A stretch of DNA of 16,804 nucleotides from JAPKZH01 sp964537875 (GTDB taxonomy: Bacteria > Acidobacteriota > Aminicenantia > Aminicenantales > UBA4085): contig CAZIDN010000074.1 of assembly GCA_964537875.1 (NCBI GenBank), positions 1-16,804 of the forward strand, given 5' to 3'. The translations under genes and the position numbers were made by a program. Positions 6,494-12,017 of the stretch are shown here, one piece after another (position 1 is the first letter of the stretch; each line of letters begins with the position of its first letter). The notes under the pieces were generated by a model. That model was given only the letters and a program-made list of their open reading frames with translations, did no database searches and was not told the origin of the DNA.

Positions 6494-7642
6494 CTAATCG
6501 TTAAAGGGGTTCTTGAATTCCATGATGATCTTGGCCACCTCCGGACGGACCAGCTCCGACGGCGGATACTCGCCCTTGACCAGCATATCGCGGATCTTCG
6601 TCCCGCTGAACTGGATCTGCTCGGAAGGCGGATGCGGGCAGATCTTTTCGTTCACCACGCTCAAGCATTTCTTACAGTAGTAAAAGGACCTGAAAAACAA
6701 GGGGATGATCCCCAGGTCGGGAAATTCCTCAAAGATATCCTGGGCGGCATAAGGATGATAATAGGTTCCGACGCCCGCATGGTCGCGGCCGATGATGATA
6801 TGGGTACAGCCGAAATTCTTGCGGATGATGGCGTGGAAAATGGCCTCCCGCGGCCCGGCATAACGCATTTCCATCTGAAGAATGGCCATGACGGCCCGCT
6901 CTTTGAGATAGTAGTTCTTGATGAGCTCCTCGTAAGAGGCCAGGATCACCTCATCCTTGAAATCGCCTTTTTTCTTGCGGCCGATGACCGGGTTGATAAA
7001 AATCCCGTCGACGAACGTCAGGGCCGTCTTTTGGACATACTCATGCCCGATGTGGGGCGTGTTCCTCGTCTGAAAGCCGACGACCGTCCGCCATCCCTTT
7101 TCCTTGAATAAAACCCGGGTTTCCTTGGGGCTGAGCTTGTAGCGGGTGAAAGACGTCGGGGATTCCTGGATGAGGTCGATCTTTCCGGCGAGCAGCACGT
7201 CCTTCATATTCTTGACTTTGGCGACTCCCGGATGGGCCGCATCGGTCGTCTGAAAGACCTTTTCGGCCATCTCTTCCTTATCGTAGGCATATTTTTCCTC
7301 TAGATGGAGGACGGCCGCGGGCTCGTCTTTTTCATTGCGAAGGAGGACTTGCCCGCCAACCTTGAGCTTAGCCGCTTCTTCTGTGCCGACATCCAGGACG
7401 ATGGGAATCGTCCAGGGCAGGTCCGAAGAAAGCCGCATTTGTTTTAGGACATGGCGGAAATCCTCTTTCCCCATGAATCCTTCCAGCGGGCTGAACACGC
7501 CGGTGGCGATATTCTCGACATCGCTGACGGATTCGGCATCGAGCTTCACAAAAGGAAGGCCAGCGGCCCCGTCCAGGATCTTATTTTTCTGCTCGCCTTT
7601 AAGAATGCGTTCGACAAGCCTGCCGCCATGAGGCTGGATCAT
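6494..7642 (-). CDS. sat: ATP sulfurylase (sulfate adenylyltransferase)
   Basis: Converts sulfate and ATP to APS and pyrophosphate, the first step of sulfate activation. The 382-residue single-chain enzyme carries the nucleotide-binding motif QTRNTPHIGHEY (residues 191-202, with the HxxH pair His197 and His200) and GRDHAGVGTYYHPYAAQ (285 onward). A zinc-knuckle-like set Cys323, Cys326, Cys335 and His337 is seen, as in many bacterial dissimilatory/thermophile-type enzymes. In the first motif Thr-Pro replaces the usual Pro-x before the first His. The ATG at 7642 has GGGGAG upstream. The open frame extends much further upstream to 7987, but that extension overlaps the RHH gene and looks non-coding. 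It follows the RHH gene by 14 bases and works with CysC to make PAPS. Confidence 0.95.
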   Translation of the reverse strand: MIQPHGGRLVERILKGEQKNKILDGAAGLPFVKLDAESVSDVENIATGVFSPLEGFMGKEDFRHVLKQMRLSSDLPWTIPIVLDVGTEEAAKLKVGGQVLLRNEKDEPAAVLHLEEKYAYDKEEMAEKVFQTTDAAHPGVAKVKNMKDVLLAGKIDLIQESPTSFTRYKLSPKETRVLFKEKGWRTVVGFQTRNTPHIGHEYVQKTALTFVDGIFINPVIGRKKKGDFKDEVILASYEELIKNYYLKERAVMAILQMEMRYAGPREAIFHAIIRKNFGCTHIIIGRDHAGVGTYYHPYAAQDIFEEFPDLGIIPLFFRSFYYCKKCLSVVNEKICPHPPSEQIQFSGTKIRDMLVKGEYPPSELVRPEVAKIIMEFKNPFND

Positions 7643-7656
7643 CTTGGTTCTCCCCT

Positions 7657-7872
7657 TTAATCGATATACCCGAGGGCCTTCAGCCGCTCCTTGACCTTTT
7701 CCTCGTCCTCTTTGCTGAAAACCTCCTGTTTTCCCTGGTCCTTGGACAGGCTTTCCCTGAGGATTTTCGTGACATAACTCGAAACGGACGAGATTTCGGT
7801 GCCCTTGATGACTTCCTCGATCTTCTTGTATAGGGATGTCGGAATCGAGACCGTCGTGAATTCCTTTCCCAT
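7657..7872 (-). CDS. ribbon-helix-helix (CopG/Arc-like) small protein upstream of sat
   Basis: A 71-residue protein. Residues 3-45 (EFTTVSIPTSLYKKIEEVIK followed by a serine-rich turn, SSYVTKILRESL) match the beta-strand-helix-helix pattern of ribbon-helix-helix DNA-binding proteins. The tail is charged and ends KERLKALGYID. The ATG at 7872 has a strong AAGGAG site about seven bases upstream. It is the first gene of the operon, 14 bases before sat, so it is a natural candidate for an autoregulator of sulfate activation. An inverted repeat GCGCA-AA-TGCGC lies at 7886-7897 in its leader. DNA binding and the target are inference; no partner toxin is seen next to it, so a toxin-antitoxin role is less likely. 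Confidence 0.8.
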   Translation of the reverse strand: MGKEFTTVSIPTSLYKKIEEVIKGTEISSVSSYVTKILRESLSKDQGKQEVFSKEDEEKVKERLKALGYID

Positions 7873-7885
7873 GTTCGTCTCCTTC

Positions 7886-7897
7886 GCGCAAATGCGC
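7886..7897. promoter_or_regulatory. small inverted repeat, candidate RHH operator
   Basis: GCGCA and TGCGC separated by two bases form a 12-base inverted repeat in the leader of the RHH-sat transcript, between the predicted start of transcription and the ribosome binding site. Ribbon-helix-helix dimers often bind short inverted repeats near their own promoter. The site is short and could be chance. Confidence 0.35.
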
Positions 7898-7921
7898 TGA
7901 AAATACTAAAAATAAAGGAAT

Positions 7922-7950
7922 TTTATATACCAGTCGGACATTTTTTTCAA
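7922..7950 (-). promoter_or_regulatory. sigma-70-like promoter of the RHH-sat operon
   Basis: On the minus strand TTGAAA (7945-7950), a 17-base spacer and TATAAA (7922-7927) lie upstream of the RHH gene. Transcription would begin near 7915, giving a leader of about 43 bases that contains the inverted repeat at 7886-7897 and the AAGGAG ribosome binding site. Confidence 0.6.
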
Positions 7951-8189
7951 CCCTACGGGAAAATCCGCGTCTTTCCAAGGGGCTCACCCAGAGTTCATGC
8001 TATTGACAGTAAGGGACGCAAGGCATTAGCAAATAGGGAAAGGAGAGCAAAATGAAGCCGTTACTCAAAAACGCGAGGCTCTGCACTCTCTGTTTGGTCA
8101 ACTCGCCGTTCAAGACAAATCACTTAGGAATTTACGGCAGCTGGAACGCAACTGGACGTTATCGTCCCGTTTTTCTGAGCCGGTCCTAT
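7951..8189. other. intergenic stretch without a recognised gene
   Basis: This lies between the sat operon promoter and the hepT stop. On the plus strand an ATG at 8052 has a good ribosome binding site (AAAGGAGAGCAAA) and begins an open frame, but most of that frame is antisense to hepT and the first 45 or so residues match nothing I know. A second plus frame (8030-8197) gives a peptide rich in Q, R and L (KSLRNLRQLERNWTLSSRFS) that looks like the end of a lost gene. TTGACA occurs at about 8003-8008 on the plus strand without a good -10. Confidence 0.3.
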
Positions 8190-8612
8190 TCAGGTGACGG
8201 CTTTGTTGATGATGTTCAGATAACCCCTGATATCCCGGACATCCTCTTTCAGAATCTGAAAGACTTTCTTGTCGTCGATCTTCCAGTACAAATGGACAAG
8301 AAGATTCCGGAACCTGGCCATCCTTTTCAGCCTCTCGACAAACTCATCCCCGAGGAAACCCAATTCCCTGAGAACCTCAAAGCAATCGGCATGATCCTTC
8401 GGGGCGCGCCCGCCGGCCCGGGCGACGATCGAATTGCAGATATCCATCGTCCCCTCGATGGCCACGATCAGGTTGTATTTGGCGCTGTCGATTTTCTCCG
8501 GATTGGAGAGAAACTCCTCCTTGGATATCTCAGCGTATCCGGCCAGCTTGCGCAGGGCGGCATTGATCTCTCCCATAATCTGCCTGATGCGGTCCACGTT
8601 GTATTCAGACAC
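8190..8612 (-). CDS. hepT: HepT-like HEPN ribonuclease toxin (DUF86)
   Basis: The toxin half of a type VII MntA-HepT module: a small all-helical HEPN RNase that cuts RNA unless it is AMPylated by its partner. The 140-residue protein has the diagnostic RX4HXY motif as Arg102, His107 and Tyr109 (RNLLVHLYW). In characterised HepT the tyrosine of this motif is the residue modified by MntA. The start is GTG at 8612, preceded by GGAGGAG about seven bases upstream. The gene overlaps the end of mntA by 8 bases, so the two are translationally coupled. All catalytic residues are intact, so the toxin is probably functional. Function is from family knowledge. Confidence 0.9.
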   Translation of the reverse strand: MSEYNVDRIRQIMGEINAALRKLAGYAEISKEEFLSNPEKIDSAKYNLIVAIEGTMDICNSIVARAGGRAPKDHADCFEVLRELGFLGDEFVERLKRMARFRNLLVHLYWKIDDKKVFQILKEDVRDIRGYLNIINKAVT

Positions 8613-9015
8613 GGGTCAACTCCTCCATATAAATCCGCGAAAGAGGAAGGAAATCAAAATACTCGCTCCATGTTCTGCTGAGGAAATCCTCCCGGACAGG
8701 CTCATCTTTCGTCAGAAGGAGCGTGCCCCGCGAGGCATGATAGCGGAAACTCAGGGGGGCGTTATTGAGGATCTTGACATCGACGGGGAGTCCTATCTCT
8801 TTTTCGAGTCGCAGAGAAAGCGAAATTTCATATTCAACGTCGTCGCTCGACCGGACGGCGCCGCCGGTCAGAAAAACGGCCACATCGACATCCCGGAATT
8901 CCTCTCCCTGAACGAACGAGCCATGAAGGTAGGCGAAGACGACGTCCTCGCAGCCGGAGAGGAAGTCTTTGAGTTTTCGGACAGTCCCTCCGACGTCGAT
9001 TTCCTTTTTTTCCAT
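8605..9015 (-). CDS. mntA: MntA-like minimal nucleotidyltransferase antitoxin
   Basis: The antitoxin half of the MntA-HepT pair, which adds AMP groups to HepT. From ATG 9015 it has 136 residues, the usual size for the family. The nucleotidyltransferase motif is HGSFVQGEEFRDVDVAVF (Gly32, Ser33, then Asp42 and Asp44), and a third acidic residue is Asp79 in GLPVDVKIL. The open frame extends upstream to a TTG at 9105, but that start lies upstream of the predicted promoter (9038-9066), and the added residues do not look like the family. I see no Shine-Dalgarno sequence before 9015; the leader would be only about 15 bases. It overlaps hepT by 8 bases. If the promoter call is wrong, an ATG at 9096 is the alternative start. 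Confidence 0.88.
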   Translation of the reverse strand: MEKKEIDVGGTVRKLKDFLSGCEDVVFAYLHGSFVQGEEFRDVDVAVFLTGGAVRSSDDVEYEISLSLRLEKEIGLPVDVKILNNAPLSFRYHASRGTLLLTKDEPVREDFLSRTWSEYFDFLPLSRIYMEELTRV

Positions 9016-9037
9016 GCTTTTATTGATTCTATATTCA

Positions 9038-9066
9038 ATTCTATCTATTAGCGGCGTGAACGTCAA
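9038..9066 (-). promoter_or_regulatory. sigma-70-like promoter of mntA-hepT
   Basis: On the minus strand TTGACG (9061-9066), 17 bases, then TAGAAT (9038-9043). Transcription would begin near 9030, about 15 bases before the chosen mntA ATG, leaving no room for a normal ribosome binding site. Confidence 0.55.
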
Positions 9067-9101
9067 TTCCAAATCCGGGCAGCTGCCGTGCTGCATGCAG
9101 T

Positions 9102-9324
9102 TCAAGGCAGCCCTGAGGTTTTAGCCGTCAATTTGACTCCGATCTCCTCGACGATCGCTCTGGCGGCCTCGTTCTGGAGAGCCAGGACGACTTTGATTTC
9201 GTAGTCAAATTCTCTAGCCCAAAGCTGTCTGTCCGTTTTGGCTTCGACCAGTTGAACAGAAATCCGCACCTGGTTCTCAGAGCTGCGTCTCGGGATTATC
9301 AGTCTGGCACTTCGGGCACGTCAT
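9102..9324 (-). pseudogene. remnant of zinc-ribbon plus TolB/FlgO-like domain protein
   Basis: Two pieces of one gene type are joined out of frame. At 9277-9324 an ATG with AGAGGA upstream encodes MTCPKCQTDNPETQL and then stops; this is the start of a zinc ribbon whose second CxxC is lost. Shifted by one base, 9102-9275 encodes 57 residues including VRISVQLVEAKTDRQLWARE and DVLALQ-like VVLALQNEAARAIVEEI, the hallmark of the TolB-like/FlgO-like domain found in large kinase, cyclase or TPR regulators. Everything between (second zinc knuckle, effector domain) and the C-terminal TPR part is missing. It is a deletion remnant. The identification rests on recognised motifs, without a database search. 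Confidence 0.75.
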
Positions 9325-9345
9325 GGCCAGGTTCCTCTATCCGCC

Positions 9346-9381
9346 GTATCCCTAGGATACCGACTCCGGGCCGTCGGAGTC
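9346..9381. repeat. two adjacent small hairpins between the toxin-antitoxin modules
   Basis: GTATCC-CTA-GGATAC (9346-9360) is followed at once by GACTCCG-GGCCGT-CGGAGTC (9362-9381). Both are perfect short stems. Neither is followed by a clear T-run. They lie in the otherwise empty stretch between the pseudogene and the abiEii promoter and could be a bidirectional transcription barrier or an operator; there is no further support. Confidence 0.5.
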
Positions 9382-9446
9382 AATTGGAATTTTCCTGAAA
9401 AAATTAGCTGGACGCGAGCAAAACCGCTATTAATAAATACTTATAG

Positions 9447-9475
9447 TTGACATATAAGGCAACAATACGTATTAT
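9447..9475 (+). promoter_or_regulatory. strong sigma-70 promoter of abiEii-abiEi
   Basis: A perfect TTGACA (9447-9452), a 17-base spacer and TATTAT (9470-9475) in a markedly AT-rich pocket. The expected start near 9482 leaves a leader of about 14 bases before the abiEii ATG. It is the most consensus-like promoter in the island. Confidence 0.7.
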
Positions 9476-9495
9476 ATATCAGGAATAACCTAGAA

Positions 9496-10263
9496 ATGGC
9501 ATTGTTCAATCCCAAACAATCTGTGGAGGTCTTCCATCTGATTTTTTTGAGCCACCTCGGCCGCAAATTGGACAAACCAAAATGGGCCTTGAAAGGCGGC
9601 TGTAATCTGAGGTTTTTCTTCAGAAGTCCCCGGTATTCCGATGATATGGACCTGGACGTCCAGGGCGTCCCCGTCGATGTCCTCCGTGAAAAAGTCAACT
9701 CCATCCTGTCGGGAAAGCCTTTCAAGACGATTCTCGAAGTCCGCGGCATCTCGATCGAGCATATGACAGAGCACAAACAGACCGAAACAACGCAGAGATG
9801 GAAATTCGGCTTGATGGTCCCCGGTCTCGAGCAGCCCGTCCCGACGAAGATCGAGGTCTCGAGGAGGGGCCTTGAAGCGGGGAGCGTCTTCGAGTCCGTC
9901 TCCCTGGAAATCGTTCGTCTCTATGAGCTTGCCCCTTTTATGGCCAATCACTATCCGGCCCCGATTGTCTGGCGGCAGAAAATCGGCGCGATTCTCTCCC
10001 GGACCACATCCCAGGCCAGGGACATTTTTGATTTGTATCTTCTTTTGGAGGCGGGCTTGAAATCCACCTCCGCCCTCACAAGAAATAAGAAGCCGGACCT
10101 CGCCCAAATCAGGGAGAACGTTCTGGCCGTGGATTTCGGGCAGTTCAAAAGCCAAGTAGTGTCCTACCTGGAATCCGACCTCCAGCCGCATTACGATTCG
10201 GAGGAAACCTGGGACGCGATGAGGTGGCGTGTCATCGAGGCGCTTGGGGAAGGACATTCATGA
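9496..10263 (+). CDS. abiEii: AbiEii/AbiGii-family nucleotidyltransferase toxin
   Basis: The toxin of a type IV toxin-antitoxin/abortive-infection module; family members are NTP transferases that modify tRNA or another RNA target. The 255-residue protein shows ALKGGCNLRFFF (Lys33-Gly-Gly) and RYSDDMDLD (Ser48, Asp50, Asp52), the signature of the DUF1814 fold. A third acidic position is in KIEVS (Glu120), and ARDIFDLYLLL (174-184) is the conserved C-terminal motif. The usual Thr after KGG is Cys here. The ATG at 9496 has AGGA 12-15 bases upstream, rather far. It overlaps the next gene by four bases (ATGA). Toxin first and antitoxin second is the reverse of the classical abiEi-abiEii order. Confidence 0.9.
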   Translation: MALFNPKQSVEVFHLIFLSHLGRKLDKPKWALKGGCNLRFFFRSPRYSDDMDLDVQGVPVDVLREKVNSILSGKPFKTILEVRGISIEHMTEHKQTETTQRWKFGLMVPGLEQPVPTKIEVSRRGLEAGSVFESVSLEIVRLYELAPFMANHYPAPIVWRQKIGAILSRTTSQARDIFDLYLLLEAGLKSTSALTRNKKPDLAQIRENVLAVDFGQFKSQVVSYLESDLQPHYDSEETWDAMRWRVIEALGEGHS

Positions 10264-10880
10264 GACTCGTGGACGTCCACGCGCGGCTCTTGAAGATGGG
10301 TATCCCGGTGTTCCAAACGTCGGACGCGGCGGCGTACTTGGACGTTAAGAACGCTCACGCCAGCAAGCTTCTGGCCCGGCTGGCCGCTTCGGGCCACTTG
10401 GCGAGGCTCGGCCGGGGGCGATGGGGATTCAAGGACCGGATAAATCCCTTTGCCCTGCCGGAATACCTCACGGCGCCCTACCCGAGCTATGTGTCTCTTC
10501 AATCGGCCCTCTACCATCACGGGATAATCTCCCAGATCCCTTCTGTCCTCTATGCCGTTTCGATTGCCCGGACAAGAACGTATGTGACCGCCTTGGGGAC
10601 GGTATCCGTTCATCATGTCAACCCATCGTTGTTCTTCGGATATCAACCCGCGGCAAAAGGCCCCGGGAAAATCGCAAGGCCTGAAAAAGCGCTGATCGAT
10701 TTTCTTTATTTGAGCCCGGCGCGGACGCGTCTCTTCCGGGCCCTCCCCGAACTCGAGTTCCCCGGAGGATTCAAGGTCAACGAGACGCGAAAAATCATTC
10801 GGCGGATCCGCCCCGTCCGCCGAAGAAACCACGTGAGCCGTCTTTTCGAGGAAATCTGGAAAGCCCGCACAAGGGGCTGA
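10260..10880 (+). CDS. abiEi: AbiEi-family antitoxin / winged-helix regulator
   Basis: The antitoxin of the AbiE module, a 206-residue protein that in characterised systems represses the operon by binding DNA. The N-terminal 60 residues form a winged-helix-like region (QTSDAAAYLDVKNAHASKLL then LGRGRWGF). The C-terminal part has the family features SYVSLQSALYHHGIIS, the VHHVNPSLFFGY strand, and ARPEKALIDFLYL. The C-terminus is strongly basic. The ATG at 10260 overlaps the toxin stop as ATGA and has GGGGAAGGA upstream, indicating translational coupling. Its own DNA target is likely the 9447-9495 promoter region, though I see no obvious pair of inverted repeats there. Confidence 0.85.
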   Translation: MRLVDVHARLLKMGIPVFQTSDAAAYLDVKNAHASKLLARLAASGHLARLGRGRWGFKDRINPFALPEYLTAPYPSYVSLQSALYHHGIISQIPSVLYAVSIARTRTYVTALGTVSVHHVNPSLFFGYQPAAKGPGKIARPEKALIDFLYLSPARTRLFRALPELEFPGGFKVNETRKIIRRIRPVRRRNHVSRLFEEIWKARTRG

Positions 10881-10994
10881 GCCGACAGGTCAGCAAGGCC
10901 CGAGTCCCGAGACTGATATTCAACCTCCACTCCTTCATTTGAACTAGCACAACCACATAAAACCAATTCTAAGGGTATGAACTCGTTCGCCTTC

Positions 10995-11025
10995 TTGACA
11001 AAGGCAGGCAATAAGTGTTTATAAT
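10995..11025 (+). promoter_or_regulatory. promoter of the phoH-era operon
   Basis: TTGACA (10995-11000) and TATAAT (11020-11025) are both perfect consensus hexamers, but the spacer is 19 bases, longer than ideal. Expected start near 11032, giving a leader of about 33 bases to the phoH ATG. It stands directly in front of a five-gene plus-strand operon. Confidence 0.6.
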
Positions 11026-11064
11026 CTGGGGAAGTGGCAGAAGAACCGTTTCTTGCATTCTGAT

Positions 11065-12015
11065 ATGGAAAAAATCACCCATCCCTTTATCCGGAAAAAT
11101 GTCTTCTACGGGGTCCTGGACAGGAACCTGAAGAAGCTCGAAAGCCGGCTGGGGGCCAGCCTGGCCATCAGGGGCGACTGCCTCATTATCGACGGCGACC
11201 CGAAAAAAGTCAAATTCGCCAAATTTTACTTCGAGAAAATCCAGGGGCTGGAGGAAAAGGGACATGACCTAAAAGAGGAGGATTTCCACATCGTCCTCGA
11301 CCTTCTCGAAGAAGGCCAGGCCCAGCGCCTGGAGAACTATTTTCCCTCGGAGGCCTTGAATCTTTCCCGCAAATCCGTGGCGCCCAAGAGCCTCAACCAG
11401 CAAAACTATATCCAGGCCATCCGGACCTATGATGTCGTCTTCGGCATCGGGCCGGCGGGCACGGGAAAGACCTACCTGGCCATGGCCATGGCCCTGACCT
11501 ATCTTCAGAACAAGCTCGTCAGCCGCATCATCCTGACTCGGCCGGCCGTCGAGGCCGGAGAAAAGCTCGGGTTCCTCCCGGGCGATCTCCTCCAGAAGAT
11601 CAATCCCTACCTCCGCCCTCTCTATGACGCGCTCTTTGACCTGGTCCAGGCCGATCAGGCCAACCGCTTCATCGAGAGAGGCATCATCGAAATCGCCCCC
11701 CTGGCCTATATGCGGGGGCGAACCCTCAACAGCGCCTTCATCATCCTCGATGAGGCCCAAAACACGACCAAGGAACAGATGAAAATGCTCCTGACCCGCT
11801 CCGGCTTCGACTCCAAGGTCCTGATCACGGCAGATATCACCCAGATCGACCTGCCCCAGCCGGCCAAGTCCGGTGTCCTCCATGCCATCAAGATTCTCTC
11901 GCCGATCAAGGATATCGCCTTCTGCTATTTCAACGAGAAAGACGTCGTCCGCCACCCTCTGGTCCAGAAGATCATCAAAGCTTACCAGAAAGCCGAGGCC
12001 AAGGCGCGGGCATAG
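11065..12015 (+). CDS. phoH: PhoH-family ATPase (YbeZ)
   Basis: A cytoplasmic PhoH/YbeZ P-loop ATPase connected with RNA and ribosome maturation together with YbeY. From the ATG at 11065 it has 316 residues. An N-terminal KH-like RNA-binding region (about 10-90, FYGVLDRNLKKLESRLG onward) precedes the PhoH domain with Walker A GPAGTGKT (129-136), the GEKLGFLPGD motif, and Walker B FIILDEAQN. A TTG four codons upstream (11053) is an alternative start. Neither has a strong ribosome binding site; I chose ATG because the protein then begins MEKITHPF. It is the first gene of the operon, with pgpH two bases after its stop. Confidence 0.93.
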   Translation: MEKITHPFIRKNVFYGVLDRNLKKLESRLGASLAIRGDCLIIDGDPKKVKFAKFYFEKIQGLEEKGHDLKEEDFHIVLDLLEEGQAQRLENYFPSEALNLSRKSVAPKSLNQQNYIQAIRTYDVVFGIGPAGTGKTYLAMAMALTYLQNKLVSRIILTRPAVEAGEKLGFLPGDLLQKINPYLRPLYDALFDLVQADQANRFIERGIIEIAPLAYMRGRTLNSAFIILDEAQNTTKEQMKMLLTRSGFDSKVLITADITQIDLPQPAKSGVLHAIKILSPIKDIAFCYFNEKDVVRHPLVQKIIKAYQKAEAKARA

Positions 12016-12017
12016 CC

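Noticed and set aside
7643..7987. 115-residue N-terminal extension of sat
   Set aside because: It overlaps the RHH gene in another frame, has no sulfurylase-like features, and a good ribosome binding site supports the start at 7642.
8052..8681. Plus-strand 209-residue ORF
   Set aside because: Most of it is the antisense shadow of hepT, which has clear HEPN motifs on the other strand.
10706..11011. Minus-strand 101-residue ORF between abiEi and phoH
   Set aside because: Overlaps abiEi as a shadow and the rest covers the phoH promoter; no ribosome binding site or family resemblance.
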